This document shows positions 53,725-62,906 of a DNA stretch of 64,000 nucleotides, in pieces (position 1 is the first letter of the stretch; each line of letters starts with the position of its first letter). The notes under the pieces are model-generated. The model searched no databases, was not told where the DNA came from, and saw nothing but the letters and a program-made list of their open reading frames with translations. The translations under genes were made by a program, and so were the position numbers. The DNA is from BOKV01 sp049289295 (GTDB taxonomy: Bacteria; Pseudomonadota; Alphaproteobacteria; Rhizobiales; Rhizobiaceae), in assembly GCA_049289295.1 (NCBI GenBank), contig JBATLL010000075.1, positions 124,001 through 188,000 of the forward strand. The letters are read 5' to 3'.

Positions 53725-54366
53725 ATGATCTTTGTGCCTGATCCAGCCATCCTTGCCGCCTATCTTGCCGGGACGTTCATCATCGTAATGACACCAGGGC
53801 CCGACATGACCTATTTCCTGGGATGCACGATGCGCCAGGGAAAGATGGCTGGCGTGGCGGCGATGGTTGGCGCGCTCAGTGGCGTTCTGGTCCATGCCAT
53901 GCTGGTGGCGCTTGGCCTGTCGGCGCTGCTTGTGACTTCCCCACGCCTGTTTTTCATACTGAAGGTTGCAGGCGCGCTCTACCTGCTGTGGCTGGCAATC
54001 GACGCGATCCGCCATGGCTCGGTGCTGTCTGTAAATGCCGGTTCGCGACGGGTGCAGTCTCTGGGCAGAATCTGGTTGCAGGGGGCCGGCATCGACCTTC
54101 TCAACCCGAAGGTTGTGCTGTTCTTCATGACATTCCTGCCGCAGTTCGTGTCTGCCAACGATCCGCACTCCACCGGCAAGTTCCTGTTCCTTGGCGTTGT
54201 CTATGCGATTGCTACCTTCGTGCTGTCATTGCCGATCATTCTGGCGGCTGATCAGTTCACCAACTGGTTCAAGAAAAACCCTCGCGCAACGCGGGTTCTC
54301 GACTGGGTCTTTGCAGGAGTTTTCAGCACCTTTGCCGTGCGCATTCTGGTGGCATCGCGCAACTAG
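53725..54366 (+). CDS. LysE/RhtB family amino-acid exporter
   Basis: The ATG at 53725 gives 213 residues and about six membrane helices. The family N-terminus is AYLAGTFIIVMTPGPDMTYFL with the P-G-P motif, followed by GALSGVLVHAMLVALG and the conserved LNPKVVLFFMTFLPQFV. LysE/RhtB proteins export amino acids or derivatives across the inner membrane. The substrate is unknown; divergence from argG is suggestive but not evidence of arginine export. Confidence 0.9.
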   Translation: MIFVPDPAILAAYLAGTFIIVMTPGPDMTYFLGCTMRQGKMAGVAAMVGALSGVLVHAMLVALGLSALLVTSPRLFFILKVAGALYLLWLAIDAIRHGSVLSVNAGSRRVQSLGRIWLQGAGIDLLNPKVVLFFMTFLPQFVSANDPHSTGKFLFLGVVYAIATFVLSLPIILAADQFTNWFKKNPRATRVLDWVFAGVFSTFAVRILVASRN

Positions 54367-54376
54367 GGTCCTGAAC

Positions 54377-54838
54377 CTAGCCTGTTGGCGTCTCCAGCCA
54401 TTTGCCTGCTGCTCTGCCCGCGACGAGCCAGTAGACAAAGCCTGCAACAAATCCGGCGGATGCCAGAACGAGCAACACGCCCTCGCCAATCTGGCGTGGG
54501 TCTTCAAGACCGAGCCATGTCCAGCCGGCAAACAGGCTGGCGAGGCCTCCCATGACAAGGTTGGTGACCAGACCGCGCCAACGCATGAGTTCACCGGCTG
54601 CAATGAGGATGGATGCGGGCATGGCCGCTGCTGCTGCAAGCCATGGCCAGGCAATCACGCCGGCGAGAAGTGTAATCCATCCGCCTTGCGGAGGTTCACC
54701 TGTTGCATCGCGCATTACCGGCAGAACGACGTCGGAAATGATACCGAGTGAAAGGAACAGTGCTGCCGCCAGAATGGCCAGCACGAATCCCATCCCGATC
54801 GACACAAGCCTGACAATGAGATGGCCCAGGTGACGCAT
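54377..54838 (-). CDS. Hypothetical membrane protein, four helices
   Basis: The 153-residue protein has hydrophobic segments at about 13-40, 55-80, 88-108 and 120-142. It contains GEPPQGGWITLLAGVIAWPW and a glycine-alanine-rich third helix. I do not recognise a named family. It begins nine bases after the rlmN stop on the same strand and is probably cotranscribed with it; it converges on the LysE gene. Confidence 0.68.
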   Translation of the reverse strand: MRHLGHLIVRLVSIGMGFVLAILAAALFLSLGIISDVVLPVMRDATGEPPQGGWITLLAGVIAWPWLAAAAAMPASILIAAGELMRWRGLVTNLVMGGLASLFAGWTWLGLEDPRQIGEGVLLVLASAGFVAGFVYWLVAGRAAGKWLETPTG

Positions 54839-54847
54839 TGACGTTAC

Positions 54848-56074
54848 CTATTCCCCATGCCCGGCAATCATCATTGCTTCAAGTGCAAGCCTGTCGGTCT
54901 TGCGCAGGCGTTCCGACTCGCTTTTCAGCTGCCCGCATGCTGCGAGAATATCGCGTCCGCGTGGCGTGCGGATCGGTGAGGCGTAGCCATTGTCATTGAT
55001 GAAGTCGGCGAATTTCTCGATCGTTTCCCAATCCGAGCAGGCATAGCTTGAGCCCGGCCATGGATTGAAGGGAATGAGGTTGATCTTTGCCGGGATACCC
55101 TTGAGCAGGCGCACCAGTTCGCGGGCATCGGCGAGCGAATCGTTCACTCCCTTCAGCATCACATACTCGAATGTAATGCGGCGGGCATTTGAAACGCCGG
55201 GATATTGCCTGCAGGCTTCCAGCAGGTCCTTCAGGGGATATTTCTTGTTGATGGGCACGAGTTCGTTGCGCAACGCGTCGTTCACCGCATGAAACGATAT
55301 TGCAAGCATGCAGCCAATCTCGCTGCCGGTGGGCCCGATGAAGGGCACAACGCCTGAAGTGGACAGGGTTATGCGCCGCTTCGACAATGACAGACCGTCG
55401 CCGTCTGCCGCGATCAACAACGCTTCCTTGACGGCGTCGAAATTGTAGAGCGGTTCGCCCATTCCCATCATAACCATGTTGGAAACCTTGCGCCCCTCGG
55501 CAGGGACTATGGCACCCTGTGGTGTCTGGGCGTCAGGAAAGTCTCCAAGGCGGTCGCGTGCGACGAGCAACTGGGCGAGAATTTCGGCGGATGTCAGGTT
55601 GCGCACCAGCTTCTGGGTACCGGTATGGCAAAACGAGCAGGTCAGGGTGCAGCCCACCTGGCTCGAGACACACAATGTTCCCCTGCCTTCTTCGGGAATG
55701 TAGACGGTCTCCACTTCGACCGGCTTGCCTGCGCCGCCGGATGGAAAGCGGATCAGCCATTTGCGGGTTCCGTCCGCCGATATCTGCTCTGCTGCTATCT
55801 CCGGTCTTGCGATGGAAAAATGCTCGGCCAGTTGGCTACGCAAATCCTTGGACACGTTGGACATTGCCGAAAAATCGGAGACGCCGCGCACATAAAGCCA
55901 GTGCCAGAGCTGCGATGCGCGCATCCGTGTCTGACTGGCGGGAACACCAACCTCTTCCAGTTGCTTCGCTAGCGCCAGCCTGCCCAGACCGATCAGCGTC
56001 GGCTTGGCCTTGGGCAGGGTTCTTGCTTTTGCTGGCCGGTCAGCAGACCCGGCAAGATTGATCGTGTGGGGCAT
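54848..56074 (-). CDS. rlmN: Dual-specificity RNA methyltransferase RlmN
   Basis: The 408-residue enzyme starts after GAAGG. The radical-SAM cluster cysteines C142, C146 and C149 are in GCTLTCSFCHTG, followed by the family strings MVMMGMGEPLYNFDAV and LAISFHAVNDALRNELVP. A C-terminal cysteine in DILAACGQL is the second catalytic one. It methylates C2 of A2503 in 23S rRNA and A37 of some tRNAs. It leads the small membrane-protein gene on the same strand. Confidence 0.97.
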   Translation of the reverse strand: MPHTINLAGSADRPAKARTLPKAKPTLIGLGRLALAKQLEEVGVPASQTRMRASQLWHWLYVRGVSDFSAMSNVSKDLRSQLAEHFSIARPEIAAEQISADGTRKWLIRFPSGGAGKPVEVETVYIPEEGRGTLCVSSQVGCTLTCSFCHTGTQKLVRNLTSAEILAQLLVARDRLGDFPDAQTPQGAIVPAEGRKVSNMVMMGMGEPLYNFDAVKEALLIAADGDGLSLSKRRITLSTSGVVPFIGPTGSEIGCMLAISFHAVNDALRNELVPINKKYPLKDLLEACRQYPGVSNARRITFEYVMLKGVNDSLADARELVRLLKGIPAKINLIPFNPWPGSSYACSDWETIEKFADFINDNGYASPIRTPRGRDILAACGQLKSESERLRKTDRLALEAMMIAGHGE

Positions 56075-56144
56075 GGTCAGCCTTCATGGGTCGGTGCGGT
56101 GGTCGATAGCATACTCACTGACGTAAATCATCCCGCAAACGAAT

Positions 56145-56169
56145 CATCCCCGGAGCAGGTCCGGGGATG
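56145..56169 (-). terminator. Strong hairpin after the IalB-like gene
   Basis: A perfect 10-bp stem (56145-56154 with 56160-56169, containing ATCCCCGGA/TCCGGGGAT) has loop GCAGG. On the minus strand it is followed by ATTCGTTTG. It lies about 90 bases past the IalB-like stop and before rlmN. Confidence 0.55.
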
Positions 56170-56259
56170 GCAGGAACAGGAAATCAGGTAATGTCACTGA
56201 AACTGGATGTCTGGCGGGCTGGCGTTATCGCCTTGCGGCGGAGCGCTTCAGGCTGCGCC

Positions 56260-56766
56260 TCAGCGGCACTGGCTGATATCGTTCAGGGACGCTGTGACGC
56301 CAGACAGTGAATAGGTGTACTGGGTCTGCGTACCGCGGCGCGATGCAGCCGTTAGCGACATGGCGCGTCCGTTGCGCATCGCATCGACAACCATTGCTTC
56401 TTCGGCAGGATTTTCCATCCACGCATTGTTGCCTTGCGTGAACATCGTGAACTTCTTGCCGTCAATGTCGAGGATCACCTTCGAATTGTCCTGGAAAGCA
56501 TATCCGACCGTGAATTGCGGTTCCAGCGTCACGTTCTGCCCCGGGTGCTGGGCGAGCATGAAAAAGACCTCACCGTGATCCCGATCGGCGGGCATCTTTT
56601 CGGAAGGAATGGAAAGAATGTAGCAGGTCTTTCCCTTGTTGCCCTGATGGCTATAGGAGCCCCAGGCGCTGTTCTGCTTGATGCGTGTAGGCGCCTGAGC
56701 CATTGCTGGCCCCGCTGCCGCCATCATTGCAGCCAATCCAACTATCAGAATTCCTGTGCGTTTCAT
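56260..56766 (-). CDS. Invasion-associated locus B (IalB) family exported protein
   Basis: The ATG at 56766 has GGACGG seven bases upstream and gives 168 residues; an ATG two codons earlier is possible. A signal peptide of about 24 residues (ending AMA) precedes a single IalB-like beta domain with GKTCYILSIPSEKMP and a final SLNDISQCR that pairs the two cysteines. The family is named from Bartonella, where IalB aids erythrocyte entry, but it is widespread in free-living Rhizobiales, where its role is unknown. It is periplasmic or surface located. Confidence 0.85.
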   Translation of the reverse strand: MKRTGILIVGLAAMMAAAGPAMAQAPTRIKQNSAWGSYSHQGNKGKTCYILSIPSEKMPADRDHGEVFFMLAQHPGQNVTLEPQFTVGYAFQDNSKVILDIDGKKFTMFTQGNNAWMENPAEEAMVVDAMRNGRAMSLTAASRRGTQTQYTYSLSGVTASLNDISQCR

Positions 56767-56954
56767 CGTCATCCGTCCCGATTCCCGTTGTCTTGCGCCG
56801 TCAACCGGTTTCCTCAGTTTGTTTGCAGTTGGCCTTAGTGCCCACCTGGCATTGCAACAGGCGTAACTGTCAGCTTCGTACCTTGGAAAATGCTTTATGG
56901 ACCGTTACCAAAACGTGAAGAATTGAAAAAATCCTGATCCATTCCCGCTTGCAC

Positions 56955-56985
56955 AGGAGCGGCATTTCCATAGCAGGCCGCTCCT
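56955..56985. other. Unassigned 9-bp hairpin between the IalB-like and YkvA-like genes
   Basis: AGGAGCGGC (56955-56963) pairs exactly with GCCGCTCCT (56977-56985). On the plus strand CTTTA follows; on the minus strand no T tract follows. It could terminate the YkvA-like gene (minus) or an unseen plus-strand RNA. Confidence 0.4.
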
Positions 56986-57046
56986 CTTTACGAATAATCT
57001 GGGCGAGAGTTTGACTGAATCGACTTTCATCCACCGGCAGGTGGAA

Positions 57047-57445
57047 TCAGTCCGCTCCAGCCATGTCCCGGTTTCGCAGTCTGTCCAGCGCTTCCCTTGC
57101 CGCCCTGCGATGATTTTCAGTGAGGCTTCCCTTGACGGCGGAAAGCGCTGCGGCAAGTACAGCAAGATCGTCGGTAAATCCGAAACCGATCATGAAATCC
57201 GGAATCCAGTCGAGTGGCATGACGAAATAGGCAAGTGCGGCCAACAGGATCGCCCGGGTGCGCGTCGGTGTGGCCGGGTCAAGGGCGCAGTAATAGGCAG
57301 CCACCACTTCGTCCATGAAAGGAATACGTGCAGCTGCGCGCGCCACCGTCTTCCAGATGCCGTCACGAACCGAGCGCTCGCGCGCATCGTTCTTTGCCTC
57401 ATCGGGCTCCGGTCCGAGAATTTCACCTATGAGAACATTGCGCAT
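57047..57445 (-). CDS. YkvA family (DUF1232) protein
   Basis: The ATG at 57445 has AGGAG seven bases upstream; an ATG two codons earlier is too close to it. The 132-residue product has the DUF1232 core AAYYCALDPATPTRTRAILLAALAYFVMPLDWIPDF with the family motif Y-x(2)-x-P-x-D-x-I-P-D and FTDDLAVLAAAL. DUF1232 proteins are small, probably membrane-associated, and of unknown function. It is divergent from the phosphatase gene. Confidence 0.85.
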   Translation of the reverse strand: MRNVLIGEILGPEPDEAKNDARERSVRDGIWKTVARAAARIPFMDEVVAAYYCALDPATPTRTRAILLAALAYFVMPLDWIPDFMIGFGFTDDLAVLAAALSAVKGSLTENHRRAAREALDRLRNRDMAGAD

Positions 57446-57593
57446 CGCCATTCTCCTTTCCCCAGGGTAAATAGTTGCCGATTGCCATCCCTGCAAGAAA
57501 TTCCGGGTGCGATTCAAATCTCGAAACCCTACATTGTGCCATTGGACGATATCGCGAACGAGCCTGATTGCCATTCATCTGGAGAGTTCGAGC

Positions 57594-58061
57594 ATGAGGA
57601 TTGAACCGAAGTCGGTGCTCTTTGTCTGCCTGGGAAACATCTGCCGTTCGCCCATGGCGGAAGGTATCTTCCGGCAGCATTCGTCAAACACCGAAGCTGG
57701 CGCGATCCTATCGGGGGAATCGGCGGGCATCGGGAACTGGCACGTGGAAGAGCCTCCTCATCCCATGTCGATCAGCACGGCGGCGGGCCACGGCATCGAC
57801 ATTGGTTCGCAGCGTTGTCGCCAGATCAGCGTTCGGGATCTGGACAGGTTTGATCTCATCGCCTGCATGGATGCCAACAACCTGGCCGCTGTAAGGGCGC
57901 TTGGAGGGGGCAGGGCACAGATACACCGATTTCTCGACTATTGTGGAACGCCCGGCGACGTACCTGATCCGTGGGGCTTGGGTGCTCAAGCCTATGAGCA
58001 GGTTTTCCGCCGGCTCGCGTCGTCCATGCCCCGCCTGATTGAACGGCTGGTCAGCGGTTGA
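57594..58061 (+). CDS. Low-molecular-weight protein-tyrosine phosphatase
   Basis: The ATG at 57594 gives 155 residues. The catalytic loop C(x)5R is VCLGNICRSP (C12, R18) and the general acid is D125 in VPDPWG. It dephosphorylates tyrosine (or arginine) residues of proteins in the cytoplasm; no kinase or exopolysaccharide gene is adjacent to suggest the target. The longer frame from 57507 is not in the family. Its 3' end overlaps the convergent thpR by 11 bases. Confidence 0.93.
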   Translation: MRIEPKSVLFVCLGNICRSPMAEGIFRQHSSNTEAGAILSGESAGIGNWHVEEPPHPMSISTAAGHGIDIGSQRCRQISVRDLDRFDLIACMDANNLAAVRALGGGRAQIHRFLDYCGTPGDVPDPWGLGAQAYEQVFRRLASSMPRLIERLVSG

Positions 58062-58647
58062 GGACGCCCTGCGACTGCGCCTCGCGCGAATCAGCCGCTG
58101 CTGCGGAGGTCATGACCTTCAAGGGATAGGATTCCTCGACGATGTAAGGTCCTCCGCCCACCGAATCACGCGATGACAGGAGAACGAATCGCGTCACCTT
58201 GAACGGCAAGGACGAAAAGTTTCCGCGCAGGGAAAGCCAGGTCGCTATGTCGCCACCTCTGACAGTACGCAGCCGGGCCAGCGTGACGTGCGGAATGAAC
58301 TTGCGACCCTCCGCCTTCATGCCGATCCGTTGCATGATACGTTCATGTTCGCCCTGGAGTTCTGTCAGGGGTGCAGATGGCTCGACACGGGCGTGTATGG
58401 AATGAGGCTTGTTGCCGCCGAATGCGTCGAGCCCATTCAGGCGCAATTGAAAGGATGGACGCGAAACCCTGCTCAGGGCATGGGCGACCTCGTCTGCCGT
58501 GCGGCCGTCAATGTCACCGATGAAGCGCAAGGTTATGTGGTAGTTTTCCTGGTCAATCCAGCGGGCACCTGGCAGACCGCCGCGCAGGAACGAGAGCGAG
58601 GTTGCCGTCTCGGCTGGTATCTCGATGGCCGTGAACAGTCTCGGCAT
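58051..58647 (-). CDS. thpR: RNA 2',3'-cyclic phosphodiesterase
   Basis: From the ATG at 58647 (AAAGGG eight bases upstream) the product has 198 residues. The two H-x-T/S-L motifs of the 2H phosphoesterases are YHITLRF (H37) and PHVTLAR (H120). It opens 2',3'-cyclic phosphates of RNA and was first known as a 2'-5' RNA ligase. The last 20 residues after the second motif are unusual in being Ala/Ser/Gln-rich. Convergent overlap with the phosphatase gene. Confidence 0.92.
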   Translation of the reverse strand: MPRLFTAIEIPAETATSLSFLRGGLPGARWIDQENYHITLRFIGDIDGRTADEVAHALSRVSRPSFQLRLNGLDAFGGNKPHSIHARVEPSAPLTELQGEHERIMQRIGMKAEGRKFIPHVTLARLRTVRGGDIATWLSLRGNFSSLPFKVTRFVLLSSRDSVGGGPYIVEESYPLKVMTSAAAADSREAQSQGVLNR

Positions 58648-58724
58648 GAACGGACCCTTTCGAATCAACCATCTGTGTCTTCAGGGAATCATGACGACGT
58701 TACCGCCGCAAGCTTCCTGATCTG

Positions 58725-59402
58725 CTATCCATCGCTTGCCGATTTTGCGAGCAGTTGCATGACAGTCGGCAAGAGACGTTCCACCAGGATCCTTACCCCT
58801 TCGGGATTGGGATGGATGCCATCGGCCTGATTGAGGTCGCGCCTTGCTGCTACTCCATCAAGGAAGAAGGGATAGAATTCGATGTCGTTGGAAGTGGCAA
58901 GGTCAGGGAATATCCGGTTGAACTGGGTCTCGTAGTCCAACCCCATGTTGGGCGGAGCGAGCATTCCAGCCAGCAGCACTTTCGTACCGCGTTGCTTCAG
59001 TCGGGCAATGATCTCCTCCAGGTTGGCGCGGGTCGCGGCTGGCGACAGTCCCCGGAGCGCGTCGTTTGCGCCGAGTTCGACCATGACCGCATCAGCATCA
59101 GCGGGGATCGACCAGTCCAGGCGGGCCAACCCTCCGGCAGTCGTGTCGCCCGACACGCCAGCATTGATCACCTGCACATCCTGGCCGCTTGCGCGCAAAG
59201 CCAATTCCAACTGGGCAGGAAAGGCATCCGCCTCGGCCAGGCCATAGCCGGCAACCAGACTGTCACCCAGGACAACAAGTGTGGGCGTCTTGTCTGCGGC
59301 GCAAACCCGTTCAATGGAGATCGCCAGCATCAGGGCGCAAACTGCCACCAGCACAGGTCGAAGCGAGAATGAAATGCTTATTACCGAACTTTCACGTGAC
59401 AT
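58725..59402 (-). CDS. Arylesterase/lysophospholipase, SGNH type (TesA-like)
   Basis: The 225-residue protein has a signal-like hydrophobic stretch (PVLVAVCALMLAISIERVCA) and the four SGNH blocks: VVLGDSLVAGYG (S48), VSGDTTAGG, GANDALRG and DGIHPNPEG. It is a periplasmic esterase or thioesterase of the TesA family. It is divergent from the YbbA-type ATPase gene, the conserved tesA/ybbA/ybbP arrangement also seen in E. coli. Confidence 0.92.
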   Translation of the reverse strand: MSRESSVISISFSLRPVLVAVCALMLAISIERVCAADKTPTLVVLGDSLVAGYGLAEADAFPAQLELALRASGQDVQVINAGVSGDTTAGGLARLDWSIPADADAVMVELGANDALRGLSPAATRANLEEIIARLKQRGTKVLLAGMLAPPNMGLDYETQFNRIFPDLATSNDIEFYPFFLDGVAARRDLNQADGIHPNPEGVRILVERLLPTVMQLLAKSASDG

Positions 59403-59475
59403 TCGCTGGAAACCCGTTTTCCGTTACCCATATTGATCGGCAATCGTTTTTCCTATCTGGTTATCAAGAGGTCTC

Positions 59476-60201
59476 GTGGCAAGTCACCCCAATCCGGTTA
59501 TTGAACAAGAAATGGTCATCGAACTCGATGACGTTCACCTCACCCTGGGCGATGGCGCGTCGCGTGTCCATGTCTTGTCCGGTGCATCCCTGCAGGTTTC
59601 GCAAGGGGAAAGCGTCGCTGTTCTGGGACCGAGCGGTTCTGGCAAGTCCACGTTGCTGATGATCGTGGCCGGACTGGAACGCGCAGACAAGGGCAGTGTG
59701 CGCATTGCCGGACAGGCGATTGGCGCCATGGATGAGGACGGCCTTGCCGTCTTTCGAGGCCGCCATATCGGGATCGTTTTCCAGTCCTTTCACCTTATCG
59801 CGAACATGACCGCTCTGGAGAATGTCGCCGTGCCGCTGGAACTCGCCGGTGATCGCGATGCCTTCGACAAGGCGCGCGAGGAACTGAGGCTTGTGGGACT
59901 TGGTGATAGACTCAGTCATTTTCCTGCACAGCTTTCGGGAGGCGAACAACAGCGGGTGGCGATTGCAAGAGCGCTGGTTGCAAGTCCGCGAATTCTGGTT
60001 GCCGATGAGCCAACTGGAAACCTGGATGGAGATACGGGTCGCCAGGTGGCCGACCTCATCTTTGAAACGAGCAGGAACCGAGGCACGACCCTCCTTCTGG
60101 TAACACATGACACCTCGCTTGCCGCGCGATGCGGAAGAGTGGTTCGCATGCGCTCAGGTGCATTCGAGCCGCTGGAAACCGCAGCGGGGGCACTGTCTTG
60201 A
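59476..60201 (+). CDS. ABC transporter ATP-binding protein, YbbA/LolD-like
   Basis: The start is the GTG at 59476 with AGAGG five bases upstream. The 241 residues include Walker A GPSGSGKST (51-59), the Q-loop VFQSFHLI, the signature LSGGEQQR (153-160) and Walker B ILVADEP. It is the MacB/LolD class of ATPase that works with large FtsX-type permeases in lipoprotein or envelope handling. It pairs with the next gene (TTGA overlap) and corresponds to E. coli ybbA next to tesA. Confidence 0.93.
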   Translation: MASHPNPVIEQEMVIELDDVHLTLGDGASRVHVLSGASLQVSQGESVAVLGPSGSGKSTLLMIVAGLERADKGSVRIAGQAIGAMDEDGLAVFRGRHIGIVFQSFHLIANMTALENVAVPLELAGDRDAFDKAREELRLVGLGDRLSHFPAQLSGGEQQRVAIARALVASPRILVADEPTGNLDGDTGRQVADLIFETSRNRGTTLLLVTHDTSLAARCGRVVRMRSGAFEPLETAAGALS

Positions 60202-62762
60202 GCAGGAATAGCCAGGGAGCGGCGCTGGCGCTTCGTCTTGCGCTTCGGGAATTGCGTGGCGGTCTTTCGGGATTTTACATCTTTCTTGCCTGCATCGCCC
60301 TGGGCGCGGCTGCAATCGCTGGTGTCAACTCGATTTCGGCTTCCATCAGTTCGGGGATCGAAACGCAGGGCAAATCGATTCTGGGTGGCGACGTCGCGGT
60401 TTCGCTGGTCCAGCAGCAACCACCCGGCGATGCGCAGAAGTTCCTCGAGGAAGCAGGCGATGTGTCGCGGACAGTGACGCTTCGGGCCATGGCGCGGCGA
60501 AGCGATGGGCAGGACCAGACACTCATCGAACTCAAGGCGGCTGATGAATCCTATCCTCTCTATGGCGAGCTCCTGATCGACAACGGCGCCGAACAAGCAC
60601 CAGTGAACTGGGCCGATACTGCTACCGATACAATATTCGTTGACCAGCTTCTCCTCGACCGGCTTGCCCTGAAAATCGGAGACCGCCTGGAGATTGGCGA
60701 AGGCAGTTACCTGATCGGCGGGGCCATCACCTCAGAGCCCGACCGGCTGTCGGATGGCCTGATCTTCGGGCCCCGCGTACTCATGCCGATTGCGGGAATG
60801 GCAAAGGCAAACCTGCTGCGCGCTGGATCGCTGTTCAGGGAAAACAGGGCGGTGCGGCTCAAGGTGGATGATGATGGCGCAGTCAAGCGGTTTGCCGAAC
60901 GGGCGAACACCGAATTTGCCAAGACGGGCTGGCGTGTGCGTTCGCGCGACAATGCCGCCCCCGCGCTGAGCCGTAACATCGAGCGTTTCTCGCAATTCCT
61001 GACATTGGTCGGACTAACCGCCCTGATCGTTGGCGGTGTGGGCGTTGCCAATTCGGTGCGGGCCTTCATGGAGCGCAAGCGCCCGGTCATTGCGACACTG
61101 AAATCGCTTGGTGCTTCCGGCGATCTGATATTCACCACCTATCTCATGCAGATCATGCTGCTGGCGTCGGCTGGTATTGCAGCGGGTCTGGTGATCGGCG
61201 CATTGATGCCCTTTGTCGCCAAATGGGCGCTTGCGGGAATTCTGCCGGTTTCAAGTGACGTACCGTTCCACATCAAGGCATTGGCGCTGGGCACCGTCTA
61301 TGGCCTGCTGACTGCAATCGTGTTTGCCGTTTGGCCATTGGGAATTGCGCGCGAAACGCAGGCGGCATCCCTGTTCCGCTCGGCAGGTTATGCGATGAAC
61401 AGCATTCCGCGCCTTGTCTATGTCGTCATTGCAGCCAGTGGGGTTATCGCTATTGCGGTTATTGCCGTGCTTACCTCGACCAACAAGATGATTGCCCTCG
61501 TCTTCCTTGGGGCGATCGGCGCTTCGTTCATCCTGCTGCGGCTTGTTGCGCTGATCGTGCAGTGGATTGCCCGCAACCTGCCCAGCCCGCGCAGCACGCC
61601 CATGCGCCTGGCCGTTGGCAATCTTTACCGTCCCGGTTCCCTTACTCCGTCCGTGACGCTCTCACTTGGGCTGGGCCTGTCCCTGATCGTGGCGCTTTCC
61701 CTGATCGACACCAGCCTGCGCAAGCAGGTCAGCGAGAATCTTCCGCAACGGGCGCCGGATTTCTTCTTCATAGATATCCAGAACACGGAGTTCGAACGGT
61801 TCAACAATGTACTTCAGGAAATCGCGCCGGGCGCGCAGATCGAGGGCGTGCCCATGATGCGTGGACGCGTGACTCGCCTGAAAGGAATTGAATCGGAAAA
61901 ATACCCTGTCGGCGAGGGTGGAGGCTGGGTCCTGCGCGGTGATCGCGGCATCACCTTTTCAGCCACCTTGCCCGAAAATGCCTCGCTGGCGGATGGCAAA
62001 TGGTGGGAAGCCGATTATCAGGGCGAGGCGCTGGTTTCCTTTTCGGCAGAAGAAGCAACCGAACTTGACCTTGAGGTTGGCGACGAAATTTCGGTCAATG
62101 TGCTTGGAAGGGAAATCACGGCGCGGATTGCCAATCTTCGCAATGTCGAGTGGGAAAGCCTGGCAATCAATTTCGTGATGGTCTTTTCGCCCAACAGTTT
62201 TGTCGGCGCACCTTATGGTTATCTGGCGACACTTTCCGGCGAAGGCGGCGATGGCCAGGCCATTGACACTGCCTCCGGCGCCAGGATCATGAAGACGGTC
62301 ACGCAGGAGTTTCCTTCGGTCGTGACGGTCAGTGTGCGCGATGCCCTTGAGACGGTGAACAGGTTGATCGGACAGCTTGGCAACGCAATCCGGGCAGCGT
62401 CCGTCGTCGCCCTGGCGACGGCCATGCTGGTGTTGGCTGGAGCGCTTGCTGCGGGGAACCAGGCGCGAACCAGTGATTCTGTTGTGCTGAAGACCCTGGG
62501 CGCGACACGGCGCACGCTCATAACCGCTTTCGTGGCCGAGTATGCAATGCTTGGATTTGCGACCGCCCTGTTTGCCCTGCTGGCGGGAGGGCTTGCCGCC
62601 TGGTTTGTGCTAACCAATGTCATGGAAATGGAATTTGTCCTGTCGGCAATGATCCCGCTACTGGTGATCGTGCTTTCGCTGACCGTAACCATCGGCCTCG
62701 GCCTTGCTTCGACCTGGAGGATACTGGGCCAGAAATCGGCACCCTATCTGCGCGAGCTCTAG
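60198..62762 (+). CDS. FtsX-like ABC transporter permease, YbbP-like
   Basis: A TTG at 60198 overlaps the ATPase stop (TTGA) and follows GGGGGC, giving 854 residues. The protein has the ten-helix arrangement of the YbbP type: one N-terminal helix (GFYIFLACIALGAAAIAGVNS), a large periplasmic domain, FtsX_C modules at about 265-400 and 740-850, and a second periplasmic domain. ERKRPVIATLKSLGAS and DSVVLKTLGATRRTLITAF are the paired coupling-helix motifs. Such exporters are linked to envelope maintenance, but the substrate is unknown. Confidence 0.9.
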   Translation: MSRNSQGAALALRLALRELRGGLSGFYIFLACIALGAAAIAGVNSISASISSGIETQGKSILGGDVAVSLVQQQPPGDAQKFLEEAGDVSRTVTLRAMARRSDGQDQTLIELKAADESYPLYGELLIDNGAEQAPVNWADTATDTIFVDQLLLDRLALKIGDRLEIGEGSYLIGGAITSEPDRLSDGLIFGPRVLMPIAGMAKANLLRAGSLFRENRAVRLKVDDDGAVKRFAERANTEFAKTGWRVRSRDNAAPALSRNIERFSQFLTLVGLTALIVGGVGVANSVRAFMERKRPVIATLKSLGASGDLIFTTYLMQIMLLASAGIAAGLVIGALMPFVAKWALAGILPVSSDVPFHIKALALGTVYGLLTAIVFAVWPLGIARETQAASLFRSAGYAMNSIPRLVYVVIAASGVIAIAVIAVLTSTNKMIALVFLGAIGASFILLRLVALIVQWIARNLPSPRSTPMRLAVGNLYRPGSLTPSVTLSLGLGLSLIVALSLIDTSLRKQVSENLPQRAPDFFFIDIQNTEFERFNNVLQEIAPGAQIEGVPMMRGRVTRLKGIESEKYPVGEGGGWVLRGDRGITFSATLPENASLADGKWWEADYQGEALVSFSAEEATELDLEVGDEISVNVLGREITARIANLRNVEWESLAINFVMVFSPNSFVGAPYGYLATLSGEGGDGQAIDTASGARIMKTVTQEFPSVVTVSVRDALETVNRLIGQLGNAIRAASVVALATAMLVLAGALAAGNQARTSDSVVLKTLGATRRTLITAFVAEYAMLGFATALFALLAGGLAAWFVLTNVMEMEFVLSAMIPLLVIVLSLTVTIGLGLASTWRILGQKSAPYLREL

Positions 62763-62824
62763 TGTATGCCCGCTCTGCGGCTTGATCGACACGTCAACCA
62801 TGGTTGCAATTTTGAATAGAGGGT

Positions 62825-62900
62825 CTTGTCGCAGGGGGAATAAATACACATATTCCACTCACGTGCGGCAAGTGCAATGCCGCAGGCACGAAACCGGGAG
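62825..62900 (+). ncRNA. Candidate ybhL leader RNA
   Basis: Two hairpins stand just upstream of ybhL: GGAATA/TATTCC (62837-62856) and TGCGGCA/TGCCGCA (62864-62884), with ACTCACG between them. The place and two-stem layout fit the ybhL RNA motif described upstream of this gene family in alphaproteobacteria. Its ligand, if any, is not known. Assigned by memory of the motif, not by a model search. Confidence 0.5.
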
Positions 62901-62906
62901 AAAGAA

